Shown: positions 1 to 9,845 of the stretch, one piece after another | Numbering within the stretch: the stretch's first letter is position 1 | How the letters are laid out: each line of letters begins with the position of its first letter | Origin: CBDHHC01 sp965263345 | GTDB lineage: Bacteria > Pseudomonadota > Alphaproteobacteria > Rhizobiales > CBDHHC01 | Reading direction: 5' to 3' | NCBI GenBank assembly: GCA_965263345.1 | Contig: CBDHHC010000016.1 | Location: 124,001 to 188,000 of the forward strand | DNA: 64,000 nucleotides | Program-made: the position numbers and the translations under genes | The notes under the pieces: generated by a model | Databases searched by the model: none | What the model saw: the letters and a program-made list of their open reading frames with translations, nothing else | Told to the model about the DNA's origin: nothing

Positions 1-2802
1 ATGTCCCTCTAAACTAGCGATGAGGTCTCCAGTAAGAGGGTTCCAAATCTTTGCAGAAGCATCATCTGAGCCAGTAACAATATACTGGTTATCTTTGCTA
101 AAACTGATCGAATTAATCGTTTTTTTATGGCCTTCAAGATCAGAAACCTTAGCTCCTGTAGCAAGGTCCCAGATATGAGCGACATTATTCTTGGAAACAG
201 TCGCCATATAAACATTATCAGAACTAAAACTAATCAATTCAACATCTGAAGAACTACCTTCTAAAGAGATCGGTTGTTGCATTTTCCTAATCGTAGAAAA
301 TAGTTTTGCTTCAGAAGTCTCTCTTAATTCTTCTGAGGAAGTATCGCTTGTTAAATTTTCAAAAGCGAGAATCAAGTTTAATATTGGCCACTCTTTATTA
401 AGGACAAGACCTAATTTTTTTGATCCAATTTCAATTGTTTTTTCTTGAGACAGCGAGACTTCATTCTCGCGCAGATCAATATCATCTTTCCGTAAATTAT
501 CAGCTTTGTCAGCAATAGTCGTTTCTGAGACTGTCGCATCACCTTGAATAAGCCCATAATTAGCTATCAAATTATTGACATCATTCCAAAAGAATACAGC
601 CCCTCCCGCTAAAGACATGATGATGAAACATAAGAATAGAAGAACAGCCCTTCCACCTCGTGACCTCTGACCCTCACTGCTAGCTTCAAGAGCTCTGAGT
701 CCGGCATTTTTATCTTCAGAATAAGGATCTGTATCTTCATATTCCGTGGTTGGTTTATTTTTCAGAAATTTTGGTTCATGGTCATACGATAGATCAATCT
801 GTGATTGATCAGACGGTATATTTTCTAAAATAGGAGCATCATCTTCATGTCTTTCTGGCTGAGAGACAAAAGACTCATCATTTTCTTTATCAAGAAAGAT
901 ATTTGGCGCAACCTTAAACTGATGATCTTCCTCGTTCTCATCCTCAGGCCCTAAAATCTCTGCATTTACATAAGTATGAGCTTCATCTATGAAATTTTGC
1001 TTATCTGGAGAATCTTCTTGGAACTCATATGAAGAATAAGAATGTTCTTGAGGAATCGGCTCAGGATCCGCAGCGAAATCATATGAAGAATAAGATTGTT
1101 GTTCAGTTCCAGTGTCATCTTCAAAACGATAAGATGAATAGGAATGCTCATTAGTGTTAGATATCATATTCTCCGAATGAGTATCATCTTGTGTTTGAAT
1201 ATCATCAGTTGCCACAGAAGCAACAGCGTCTTCTGTGTGGGATAACCACTCTCGTAAACGTGGCCAATGGTCAAGTATGGCCAAATGATTATATTCCACC
1301 ATCTCACGACCAGAGATATCTCTCAATGTGAGCAGACCGACTTCGACAAACTTACGAATAATGACACGTATTTTTAGTTTTAATTCTGCAAATTCAATCG
1401 GTAAAGCAACAAATCGATTATCATTGTCCACCCAAAGCAAACGTTGACTAAAAAGCTCACCAAGTGTCTCAAGTTCTTGATCGTCTGGCTGCTCGTCTTG
1501 CAGAACACCCTCAGCCAATTTAGCGATAACATTACCTAGCGGTGTTTTCCCTGTGATATCAACCCCAATATCATTATAGGTTTCCATATCCAAAGGGTCG
1601 TTTTGCAGCGTGTTAATATAAACATGGTTCAAGGCCAAAGCCACAAGAGGTAAGGCACCATCTTCAAGAGCATCTTCTAAAATTCTTTCAACCAGCTCAT
1701 CTTGAACGTCAATATCCACATAACGTGTAGGTCCTAAAATAATCTCACGGATAGCGGACAAAGGCATTAACCTGGGAGAAAACTCTTCAATAATATGTGA
1801 AAGCTGATCTGCTGTTTGATAATCCTCTAAAAAGTCAGGTCTCAAGGCAACAATCCCAACATAGGGCATATCATCATCAAAGATAGCTCCGAGAATATCC
1901 AGAAATTGAGCTGCATCATCATGATCAGAAATACTAAATAGCTCTTCACCTTGGTCTATCGGCAATAGAATGTGGGCATCTGGTGCCTCAAATCGCTCAC
2001 GCAATTGTTGAGCAAGTTCCCGAGCAACACCTTTGAAATCATTTCCTCTAAATAAATTAGCCCACTCTTGCCAGAGATCAGGGTTACCAAGCAACTCAGC
2101 AATGGATTTTGAAAACTCATCAATCGGCTTTAAGGTCGGCCTCATTACAGGAAGGACAATCCAGGCCTCTTGGTCCTGTTTTAACCTAGGAAGAACACCC
2201 GCTTTCATAAGCGAAGAAATTCCAGTACCTGGAGCACCAAGGAGTGAGATAAGCCGCGCACCACCTTGCCGACGTCTGGTGTTAAGACGATCTATAACAC
2301 GCCGAACATCATCATTCCGGGCAAAAAAGATACCACTATCATCTTCTTCATAAGCTCTCAATCCAGGATAAATTGGTCTTTCAGGATTGAAAATAAAACT
2401 ATCAGTCGTATTTGGTAAGGACTTGCGTAAAGCTGATGCCAATTCAGCAAGACCAGCTTCCCTATTCACAGTTAAATCGAAAACGGGAATACCAGGCTCT
2501 TGAAAATCATCTTCCAGAGGTTTCTCAATAACCGCAAGTATGGTTTTTCCAATAGAGTAAGCATTTGTAAATTCTGCGAAACACCATTTAGAATTGACCC
2601 ACTCAGGTGTTAAAATCAGAATAACAAGATCACATGCTTCAAGTGTTTGAGCTATTTCCCTATGCCATTGAGATAGTTTTTCTCTATTATCTTGTGTATC
2701 ATCCAATGCTATAGGGTCGTAATCCTGAAATTTCAGCCAGTCTTTAATGCGTATTGAAAGATCTTGATCCTTATCAGAACTACTTAAATAAACCCTTGTC
2801 AT
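1..2802 (-). CDS. TIR - STAND NTPase - transmembrane - WD40 protein (3' end beyond window)
   Basis: The reading frame stays open from the ATG at 2802 to the left edge (934 codons), so the C-terminus is missing. Residues 1 to about 135 form a TIR domain that keeps the SKWCFAEF motif with the catalytic glutamate, as in NAD-cleaving TIRs. A STAND-type NTPase follows. Its P-loop reads GAPGTGISS near residues 187-195, so the usual lysine is isoleucine. An acidic LLPIDQGEELF Walker B lies near residue 280. A linker at about 555-600 has three SYSSY(R/D/E)F repeats. A single membrane helix lies near 714-737, after RSRGGR, and WD40 repeats (HIWDLATG, KIWNPLTG) start near 850. By the positive-inside rule the WD40 part would be periplasmic. 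The family is known for signalling or antiphage NLR-like proteins; the role here is inferred. Confidence 0.85.
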   Translation of the reverse strand, partial: MTRVYLSSSDKDQDLSIRIKDWLKFQDYDPIALDDTQDNREKLSQWHREIAQTLEACDLVILILTPEWVNSKWCFAEFTNAYSIGKTILAVIEKPLEDDFQEPGIPVFDLTVNREAGLAELASALRKSLPNTTDSFIFNPERPIYPGLRAYEEDDSGIFFARNDDVRRVIDRLNTRRRQGGARLISLLGAPGTGISSLMKAGVLPRLKQDQEAWIVLPVMRPTLKPIDEFSKSIAELLGNPDLWQEWANLFRGNDFKGVARELAQQLRERFEAPDAHILLPIDQGEELFSISDHDDAAQFLDILGAIFDDDMPYVGIVALRPDFLEDYQTADQLSHIIEEFSPRLMPLSAIREIILGPTRYVDIDVQDELVERILEDALEDGALPLVALALNHVYINTLQNDPLDMETYNDIGVDITGKTPLGNVIAKLAEGVLQDEQPDDQELETLGELFSQRLLWVDNDNRFVALPIEFAELKLKIRVIIRKFVEVGLLTLRDISGREMVEYNHLAILDHWPRLREWLSHTEDAVASVATDDIQTQDDTHSENMISNTNEHSYSSYRFEDDTGTEQQSYSSYDFAADPEPIPQEHSYSSYEFQEDSPDKQNFIDEAHTYVNAEILGPEDENEEDHQFKVAPNIFLDKENDESFVSQPERHEDDAPILENIPSDQSQIDLSYDHEPKFLKNKPTTEYEDTDPYSEDKNAGLRALEASSEGQRSRGGRAVLLFLCFIIMSLAGGAVFFWNDVNNLIANYGLIQGDATVSETTIADKADNLRKDDIDLRENEVSLSQEKTIEIGSKKLGLVLNKEWPILNLILAFENLTSDTSSEELRETSEAKLFSTIRKMQQPISLEGSSSDVELISFSSDNVYMATVSKNNVAHIWDLATGAKVSDLEGHKKTINSISFSKDNQYIVTGSDDASAKIWNPLTGDLIASLEGH

Positions 2803-3406
2803 CAACTTTACCAGTTTGTATTTTTCATTTTCTAATCGATAAAACTACATATGCCTATACAGCTAAAACTATTCTTTCAAAATATGGCATAATATTAAAT
2901 ATTTTCATTTTCTTGTACTTTATAAAGAATGCTGAGGCCAAAAAGCATCTGATTCAGAAAATAAATGCTTTAATTTGGTTTTTATTCCCAAAAAAACCCG
3001 AACATTACCTCTTAAGCCCAGAGAGAAATGAAACAATCTCATATTATACCCTATTATAAGTGAATTCTTTAATATCTCTTTCGTAATCAGCACATCTATA
3101 ATTTAAACACTATGATGTGTCCAACACACCACAATATCAGAATAGCGCATCAAAAATAGGCTTAAAAACTTCATGGCAAAGCCAATGATGAGCTCTTAAC
3201 TTAAATAAATGCCAAGTTAAGTATACATTTTGTTAATTTTTTTTAAGACGTCTAAATTTATTAATTTAATCTTTGAAACAATCGATCTTAGTTAATTGAT
3301 TATTATATAAAATATTAATTAAATTTCATGTGTGAAACAAGGTTATTCTCAACAAGAATATTAGTAAAGGTCATGTGTGTATTAAGGTATTTAGAAACAT
3401 CAACGC
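2803..3406. other. Non-coding gap of about 600 bp
   Basis: AT-rich stretch between the start of the TIR-STAND gene and the stop of the next minus-strand gene. The only sizeable open frame here (2754-3059, plus) overlaps the TIR gene, has no ribosome binding site and has a composition typical of random AT-rich sequence. I see no convincing RNA gene or repeat. The promoter of the TIR-STAND gene presumably lies in the first 150 bases. Confidence 0.4.
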
Positions 3407-4060
3407 TCAAAGCTTATCCTTAGTCATCTCTGGAACTTCTGAAAAAAGGGCTTCCACTCTTACCATCGTGTCTATGACTTGATAAAACCTTTTATCACCA
3501 ACCTTTAAGTGTGAAGAACGCCACATAATTTCCGCATCTTTTCGGGCAACATGAAAACGCCATTCCCCATCTCCAGAAAATAAATCAATAAGCTTTTTTT
3601 GCACAATCTCGCTCAATAAAACCAAAGCATCATCTTGTGTGCCATAAACTAATAAATTTGAAGAAAGAGTGTCTACCTGAAGGGCAGTCTTATTTTCAGG
3701 CAAAGGTGTTAACCAATTGCTGTAATCCTGTCCTCTGCGAATTTCAACTTTAGCTTCAATGGGAAGTTCAAAAACAAGAGAAATAACTACAGTTTGCGGG
3801 CCATCAAGCGCACCGAACTCTTCTCCAGGAGCAACTCTCATACGAAGATATGCTCCTTCAATAACACCTGTAACCTCAGGCATACGTTGGTGTTTTATCC
3901 AAGCATAATTTAATTTATATTCTTGTGCAATTCTTTTAAAAACAGCATCAATGGAATTACGTTTAAATATAAGGGTAAAAATACACGTAATTATAACAAG
4001 AGATATAATGCCTGTAATAAAAGCATAAAAAATGATTATATCTAACGAGACCCCCCACAT
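3407..4060 (-). CDS. Membrane-anchored hypothetical protein
   Basis: A 217-residue protein I do not recognise. One strong hydrophobic segment lies at residues 8-32 and is followed by a soluble mixed alpha/beta region, so it is probably an inner-membrane protein with a single anchor and a large cytoplasmic or periplasmic domain. The ATG at 4060 is preceded by AGAGGA at suitable spacing, which supports the start. It stands alone on the minus strand, about 600 bp from the TIR-STAND gene and divergent from the next gene. No catalytic motif is visible, and the function is unknown. Confidence 0.7.
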   Translation of the reverse strand: MWGVSLDIIIFYAFITGIISLVIITCIFTLIFKRNSIDAVFKRIAQEYKLNYAWIKHQRMPEVTGVIEGAYLRMRVAPGEEFGALDGPQTVVISLVFELPIEAKVEIRRGQDYSNWLTPLPENKTALQVDTLSSNLLVYGTQDDALVLLSEIVQKKLIDLFSGDGEWRFHVARKDAEIMWRSSHLKVGDKRFYQVIDTMVRVEALFSEVPEMTKDKL

Positions 4061-4420
4061 AATTCCTCTTTGCCTTCAATGATTTTATAATATTTTAAAT
4101 CATGTTTGCGCCCCAGATCGAATTTGTAAAGCATGAAAAATGTAACACCGGTACAAATAAGCTAATTTTTATTTATCCACCATATCATTGAATATTTGTT
4201 GCAAAACACCAAATGAATAAGACTGATATGAGGGATAAGAATGCTAGACAGAAGATAATTAAAATCAAATATCTTTTAAATGAGAGATCTAGGGAAATAA
4301 CTTGCTTTACAACAAATAATAATCTTAGCTTTTAATGGCCATTTGTTCTAGATAGATTTATCATTGAACAATAACCAAACTTTATAGTTCTCTTTATAAA
4401 TATTCACAAGGCGCGGTTGG
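4061..4420. other. Divergent intergenic region
   Basis: AT-rich 360-bp region between two divergent genes of unknown function. It should hold both promoters. I see no RNA gene, repeat or clear operator in it. Confidence 0.35.
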
Positions 4421-5710
4421 ATGTTTTTCTATACCTTTCAAAAAAAATATTTAAACATAATAAATATTATACTATTCGCTATATCCTTCTCTACATTCCA
4501 GACCCAAGCTATATCCCAGGAAAATGACAAGTTTAGTCTGACTGTCCCCTTGCAAGATGAAGAAAAACAAAACTTAAAAAAGAAAAAGCTTACCCAAAAA
4601 GAAGAGGCATCCGACCAAGAAGCCAAACGTTTGATGGAAGGCATAGATAGGCTGCTTCTAGATGCAGCTAATCAACGTAACCAGGCTAAAAAGCTCCCGA
4701 GCAGAAAAGATTACTTTGTAGCTGTTCCACCCTGGACAGAAACGAAAGAAGACCGTCAAGAAGTTATAAGAAACATATTGGACTCTGTCTTACAGATCGT
4801 GACTGAAGGGCCAATTATTGAACAACAAAATAGGCTTACAAAACTTCGTAAAAACATCTCAACGATGAAAGAACAAATCACATCTCTACGTGAAAAACGT
4901 TTAGATGCCCCAAAAGATAGTCTTTTGCCTTCAATTTTTACAGACACAGTATCGTCAATTGACGATAAAATTAAAGAACTCAATATTCGCATTCAAGAGA
5001 ATGAAAAGTCAATTTCTCAAATTAAGTCTGAGATAAGAAAAAGTTTTATAGATAAAGATATCCAAATTTCAGAAAGTCAGCTGGATTTACTGTTAGGCAG
5101 CGTAATTAGTAATGACATCGTAAAACTCGTGGCAGCATTTGAAGCTGCCCGCATAATTGATAAGCGCCTTGGCCAACTCATGGCCCAAAACAGTGAAAGC
5201 CTGAAAGCCGCTCGAAAATATTTTGCAATGCATTCAGCTCTATTTGCGATGCTGTTACATTCCCAAAGCGAAATTATCAATAAAATTGATAAGGTATATA
5301 TTTCTAAACTGGACAAAATCCTCAAGGAATTAAACCAGGCAAGAAGAAAAACAGACCAGTTATTAAAGCAAAAAAACAGACCTGACCAAAGGCGAACATT
5401 GTTGGCCAATCGCAAAGCTCAGGATTTCTCTGAACAAGTTGCTACCTTTTATCGGGACTATCTCAAAACACAAAGACAAAAAATTTCAGAAAGCAGAAAA
5501 CGAACAATCAAAGACCTTTCCATAGCTGACAATACTTATGAAACTGTAGAAGCAAGCTTTCAGCTTCGTGCACTAATCGAAGACTCGCAATCTTCATTTC
5601 AAGCGTTAGAGCGACTAGAAGCGCCAGGTTTTGGGCAAGTGTTTCAAAATGATGAACTTCGCAAGGAATTTGAGAAATTGACAGATCGCTTGCAAGTTCC
5701 ATCATCTTAA
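4421..5710 (+). CDS. Secreted coiled-coil protein, unknown function
   Basis: A 429-residue protein. The N-terminus has a hydrophobic segment (about residues 10-28) ending in QTQAISQ, like a signal peptide, so export is likely. The rest is highly charged and helical, with long predicted coiled-coil stretches (heptad-like Leu/Ile with Lys/Glu/Gln) across residues 55-400. I do not recognise a family. It is convergent with mgtE, with stops a few bases apart. The ribosome binding site is weak, and the next in-frame ATG would delete the signal peptide, so the first ATG is favoured. Confidence 0.7.
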   Translation: MFFYTFQKKYLNIINIILFAISFSTFQTQAISQENDKFSLTVPLQDEEKQNLKKKKLTQKEEASDQEAKRLMEGIDRLLLDAANQRNQAKKLPSRKDYFVAVPPWTETKEDRQEVIRNILDSVLQIVTEGPIIEQQNRLTKLRKNISTMKEQITSLREKRLDAPKDSLLPSIFTDTVSSIDDKIKELNIRIQENEKSISQIKSEIRKSFIDKDIQISESQLDLLLGSVISNDIVKLVAAFEAARIIDKRLGQLMAQNSESLKAARKYFAMHSALFAMLLHSQSEIINKIDKVYISKLDKILKELNQARRKTDQLLKQKNRPDQRRTLLANRKAQDFSEQVATFYRDYLKTQRQKISESRKRTIKDLSIADNTYETVEASFQLRALIEDSQSSFQALERLEAPGFGQVFQNDELRKEFEKLTDRLQVPSS

Positions 5711-5715
5711 TAAAA

Positions 5716-7086
5716 TTACACCAAATATAAAGCTGCTAAACCTAAAAATGCGAAGAAACCAATAACATCCGTAACTGTTGTGACAAAAACACTAGAGGCC
5801 ACGGCGGGGTCAATCTTTACATAATCCAAACCAAGTGGGATGAGTATACCGGCCAAGGCCGCAACAAATAGATTAAAAATCATTGCAACGGCAATCACCC
5901 CGCCTAATTCAATATTTTGAAACCAAACAAAAGCGATCCCTCCCATAATAAGGGCAAAGACGACTCCATTTAAAATCCCAACTAGGGCCTCACGACTAAT
6001 AACCCTCCAGGCATTCACAGCTCCTAACTCTCTGGTCGCAAGAGCCCGCACAACAACTGTCATAGTCTGAGTACCAGCATTTCCCCCCATAGATGCAACG
6101 ATTGGCATCAAAATAGCTAAGGCAACCATTTGCTCAATGGTTGCATCAAATAAACCAATGACCAATGAGGCAAAAATGGCTGTTAATAAATTTACAAAAA
6201 GCCAGGAAAAACGAAGATTGGCAGTGCGCCAGACACTATCTGTTAGAGACTCATCTCCAACCCCACCTAAACGGTGAATATCTTCTTCAGCCTCTTCTTG
6301 TATAATCTCAACAATATCATCAACTGTAATTGCACCGACCAAACGCTTATCCTGATCAATCACAGGAGCAGAAATGAGATTATACCTCTCAAATTGAAGG
6401 GCGACTTCCTCTTGGTCTTCCAATACATCTATGAGCAACAAATCCTTTTCCAAAATCTCTTCCATTTTGGTTGGCCTTTGTGTGCGTAGTAAACGATTTA
6501 GAGAAACGCGTCCAAGCAGATGATAAAATGTATCAACCACATATAATTCTGAAAATTTCTCAGGAAGATCCTTGGTTTCCCTCATATAGTCGATTGTCTG
6601 CCCAACCGTCCAAAAAGGAGGCACAGAAATAATATCAGCTTGCATGATTCGACCAGCAGAATCTTCTGGATAGTCTAGGCTTCGCTGTAATGTTGCACGT
6701 TCAACAGCAGGTATTTTTGCGAGAATTTCTGTTTGTTCACTCTCCTTCAAATCCTCAAGCAAATAAACGGCATCATCAGTTTCTAATTCTCGGACAGCTT
6801 CCACAACTTTGTCGTTAGAGATCTCTTCAATAATCTGATCGCGGACAGTTTCATCTAACTCAGGTAAGACATTAACGTTAAAATCATCACCTAAAGCCTG
6901 AATAAGCTCCGCTCTTTTGTCAGCTCTCAATAGCATAAGCAGATCCGCTGCATCGGAAGCATGAAGCTCACCAAAAATAGTTCTTAGTCGTTTTTTTTGC
7001 TTTTTCTTGAGAGCAAGCTCAACAGATCTAACAAAATATCTGTTTAAAGCCCCATCCTGCTCCCTTAAATCTGATTGCTCAATCAT
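5716..7086 (-). CDS. mgtE: Magnesium transporter MgtE
   Basis: A 456-residue Mg2+ channel of the MgtE/SLC41 family at the usual family length. Residues about 30-130 form the helical N-domain (ELHASDAADLLMLL type). Residues about 135-260 form a pair of CBS domains that sense cytoplasmic Mg2+. About five C-terminal membrane helices begin near residue 290. The conserved pore motif GGNAGTQT lies in the membrane part, and TDVIGFF sits in the last helices with the Mg-binding aspartate. It is monocistronic on the minus strand. A magnesium leader RNA is not evident in the 190 bp upstream. The family assignment is secure. Confidence 0.96.
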   Translation of the reverse strand: MIEQSDLREQDGALNRYFVRSVELALKKKQKKRLRTIFGELHASDAADLLMLLRADKRAELIQALGDDFNVNVLPELDETVRDQIIEEISNDKVVEAVRELETDDAVYLLEDLKESEQTEILAKIPAVERATLQRSLDYPEDSAGRIMQADIISVPPFWTVGQTIDYMRETKDLPEKFSELYVVDTFYHLLGRVSLNRLLRTQRPTKMEEILEKDLLLIDVLEDQEEVALQFERYNLISAPVIDQDKRLVGAITVDDIVEIIQEEAEEDIHRLGGVGDESLTDSVWRTANLRFSWLFVNLLTAIFASLVIGLFDATIEQMVALAILMPIVASMGGNAGTQTMTVVVRALATRELGAVNAWRVISREALVGILNGVVFALIMGGIAFVWFQNIELGGVIAVAMIFNLFVAALAGILIPLGLDYVKIDPAVASSVFVTTVTDVIGFFAFLGLAALYLV

Positions 7087-7282
7087 GCACCCACCTGTTA
7101 CATTTTAGCCGCTTTACAATAAAACTTTTGAATAACCCTTATGTCGCCCCTTTATAACCCAAGCAAACTAGTTTAATTTTTAAATATTTTGATGAATAAG
7201 CCACATAATTCCTTATTCAAGTTTAAGTTTATCCGAGTTTTTCTCGCATAAATCATTTTTTACAGAGTATTAGCGGGGACGT

Positions 7283-8194
7283 ATGCACAAAACAATATTT
7301 ACTGTATGCATTGGCACTTTCATTTTCTGTTATTCTGCTTTTGCAGCACATTCTCAATGTGATCTCAATAAAAAACTAGGGGTATCAAGAACTATTGAGT
7401 TAGATGCCCAAGGCGGACCTGCATATGGAATTTACCAATATAAAAGAACTCTCCCATTAAGAGATAAAGAGGTTATATTAACCTTTGATGATGGTCCCCA
7501 CCCTGTCAATACGATTAATGTTTTAAAAGCCCTAAAAGATCACTGTACAAAAGCAACATTTTTTGCTGTAGGCTCGATGGCATTAAAATTCCCAAAAACC
7601 TTGCAACAGGTTGCGGCTCATGGGCACACAATTGGGGCACACACTCATAGCCACCCAAGAATGCCAGATCTAGCAGTAAAAAATGCGAAAATTGAAATAG
7701 AACGTGGATTTGCAGAAGTCATACATGCAACAGGTCACCCTATAGCACCTTTTTTCCGCTTCCCAGGCCTAAGAGACTCCAAATACCTAAACACATATCT
7801 TAAAACCAGAAATATCACTTCCCTTTCAGTAGACATTGTATCAGGAGATACAAAAAATACAGCAACACGAGCAATCGTTTCTCAGACAATGAGACTTTTG
7901 AAAAGAAGAAAACGTGGGATTATTCTGCTTCATGATTTGAAAGCAACAACAGCCCGCGCTGTACCAGTTCTATTAAATGAACTCAAAAGGAAGGGCTATA
8001 AGATTGTACATCTAGTACCAAAGCGTAAAATAACAACAGCCCTCTATACACTCCCTAGCCAACAACAGCCCGCATCTTCCTCAAAAACGAAAATACGTGT
8101 CGCTGACAAGAGAAATGAAAACGAAGAGAATGTTTGGAAAAATAATATCTGGGAAGAATTAGGCGAGTCATTCGCAGATTTATTTGATGGATAA
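7283..8194 (+). CDS. Secreted polysaccharide deacetylase (NodB domain)
   Basis: A 303-residue protein with a signal peptide (residues 1-22, ending AFAAHS) and a NodB-homology domain at about 60-250. The metal and catalytic motifs are visible: TFDDGPHP, HTHSHP, RFPG in the substrate groove, and the terminal LLHD. It should remove acetyl groups from a cell-wall or exopolysaccharide sugar in the periplasm; the substrate cannot be read from sequence. The C-terminal 50 residues are charged and low in complexity. It is convergent with the following dioxygenase-like gene. Confidence 0.9.
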   Translation: MHKTIFTVCIGTFIFCYSAFAAHSQCDLNKKLGVSRTIELDAQGGPAYGIYQYKRTLPLRDKEVILTFDDGPHPVNTINVLKALKDHCTKATFFAVGSMALKFPKTLQQVAAHGHTIGAHTHSHPRMPDLAVKNAKIEIERGFAEVIHATGHPIAPFFRFPGLRDSKYLNTYLKTRNITSLSVDIVSGDTKNTATRAIVSQTMRLLKRRKRGIILLHDLKATTARAVPVLLNELKRKGYKIVHLVPKRKITTALYTLPSQQQPASSSKTKIRVADKRNENEENVWKNNIWEELGESFADLFDG

Positions 8195-8230
8195 AATACG
8201 CACATCCAAACTCTTAATTGATTAATAATT

Positions 8231-8893
8231 TCAGGAAACTGGCAGGTAAATATTAAACACGCCTTTTCTCAATAAACCGCTTTTTTTTCTTAAGCTGGAA
8301 AATTTAACAATAAGACTATTTGGTTGATCGACTGAATTGAGCAAATGATCAACCTTATTTAGTGGATCACCAAAAAAATACATCTGGGTTGTAAGTGAAG
8401 GATACGTTTTATAAGAAACCTTAAAGTGAATATGAGGTGGCCGTTGCCATCCACCTCCAACATCATATGATCCTGGCTTAATTGTAAGAAAACGGTAGCC
8501 TCCACTTTGATCCGTTAAAACTTTTCCATATCCTTGAAAATTTAGATCAACCTTACGATTCTGATTATCCGCAGGATGATTATATCTCCCATAGATATCA
8601 GCTTGCCAGATTTCAACTTTTGCTCCTTGTAGTGGCAGACCATCAAGATTAAACACCTGCCCGTTAAGATCAATAATATCTCCTTGAGCTGTCTCAGATT
8701 GAAGTCCAAATTGAGTTAAGTCAAAATCTTGATCACCTGGAAATTTAATAGGATAAAATGGCCCTTCGACTTGAGATGGTGTCGAATTAAAATTTGAGGC
8801 AAAAGCTCGAATTGGTATAGGCGCAATAAGAGCCCCACCCAAAAGACCACAACATCTTAGAATATCACGTCTTTTAATCATTTTTTGCATCAT
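8231..8893 (-). CDS. Secreted intradiol dioxygenase-like protein
   Basis: A 220-residue protein of the protocatechuate/catechol dioxygenase fold. The N-terminus has KRRDILRCC followed by a hydrophobic stretch, so it looks like a Tat-type export signal. The four non-haem iron ligands of the family appear present: Tyr in IYGRYNHP, Tyr in FQGYGKV, and two His in RPPHIHFKV. Exported single-domain members occur in many bacteria, and their substrates are mostly unknown. No aromatic-degradation genes adjoin it, so a role in a catechol pathway cannot be claimed. Several Met codons near the start leave the exact N-terminus uncertain by a few residues. Confidence 0.87.
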   Translation of the reverse strand: MMQKMIKRRDILRCCGLLGGALIAPIPIRAFASNFNSTPSQVEGPFYPIKFPGDQDFDLTQFGLQSETAQGDIIDLNGQVFNLDGLPLQGAKVEIWQADIYGRYNHPADNQNRKVDLNFQGYGKVLTDQSGGYRFLTIKPGSYDVGGGWQRPPHIHFKVSYKTYPSLTTQMYFFGDPLNKVDHLLNSVDQPNSLIVKFSSLRKKSGLLRKGVFNIYLPVS

Positions 8894-8928
8894 ATGAATA
8901 ACTCTTAAAGACTAGAACAAATCTTATT

Positions 8929-9822
8929 TTAAAGTTCTTGAAGTATTTTCTGACTGATCCTATTTGTAACATCTCGTGCCCGAACAAATCTCTTTTCACG
9001 AAAATCTGTTATAAGCGCATTAATTTTCATCTCCAGATCATTGGCCCCACTTTTCTCCAATATCTCATGGGCATCTTGCGGATCTTCATAATCTGAAACC
9101 GTCACAGCTTGCGTTGAAGATATAAAGAGAATGTCTTGGAACAAATCATGTGCTTCATAATTTAACCGAGAGAAGATTTTCTTTTGATTTTTTGGCTCAA
9201 TTTGATCTTTTCGGGTTACAATCAATAGACCAGCGTCCCTGTAACGCTGAGGAAGGTCTAACCAGACATCCAATTCAGTTTTGCGCCATGGCACAGTTCC
9301 TGATGTACACCATAATGCAACATCAACAAAATGATCAGAAATATCGAACTCAATGATATCATCAGTTAAACTCAATGAACCTGGAGTGTCTAAAATTTCT
9401 AAACTCTTGAGTCTTTCATGTGGCAATCCAATTTCAAGCCTGTGAATACCTTCAATATTATTTATATTTTCATTATTCAGAGCAAGCCGCTCTCCATTTT
9501 TTTTAAGCGCTAAAAGTTCAGGCTTATTTGCATAATAAATCAAAGTAGGCAAACGAGTATTAGAGATGGCTTGTGATGGTAAAGTAACGCCCCCTATCAA
9601 TAAATTAGCTAAAGACGTTTTCCCTGAATTGCTCTCGCCAATAATGGCAAAACGTACAGGCCTCTCAAGGCTCTTTTGTATACGTTTGAACGCCTTAATA
9701 ACCTTCTCAACACTATTATGAAATGTAATTTTCTCTTCAAGATGAGATCGGGCACATTCTAACTGTTGAATGAAGTGATGTAGAGTTGGGTGCTGCTGAC
9801 GTATATCAAAAGCTTCATACAT
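8929..9822 (-). CDS. Dynamin-type small GTPase
   Basis: A 297-residue GTPase. The G1 loop is GESNSGKTS (about residue 63), G3 is DTPG (about 148) and G4 is TRKD (about 205). The sequence fits the dynamin/50S-GTPase group found in bacterial dynamin-like loci, but it lacks the long helical stalk of full dynamins. It is the second gene of a minus-strand pair, 23 bp after the membrane protein gene ending at 9846, and lies opposite a full-length dynamin-like gene at 11050. A joint role in membrane remodelling is likely from context; the cargo or trigger is unknown. Confidence 0.8.
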   Translation of the reverse strand: MYEAFDIRQQHPTLHHFIQQLECARSHLEEKITFHNSVEKVIKAFKRIQKSLERPVRFAIIGESNSGKTSLANLLIGGVTLPSQAISNTRLPTLIYYANKPELLALKKNGERLALNNENINNIEGIHRLEIGLPHERLKSLEILDTPGSLSLTDDIIEFDISDHFVDVALWCTSGTVPWRKTELDVWLDLPQRYRDAGLLIVTRKDQIEPKNQKKIFSRLNYEAHDLFQDILFISSTQAVTVSDYEDPQDAHEILEKSGANDLEMKINALITDFREKRFVRARDVTNRISQKILQEL

Positions 9823-9845
9823 TTCTAAATTGCCTTAACATAAAA

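Noticed and set aside
2754..3059. 101-residue plus-strand frame
   Set aside because: It overlaps the start of the TIR-STAND gene on the other strand, has no ribosome binding site, and its sequence is typical of AT-rich non-coding DNA.
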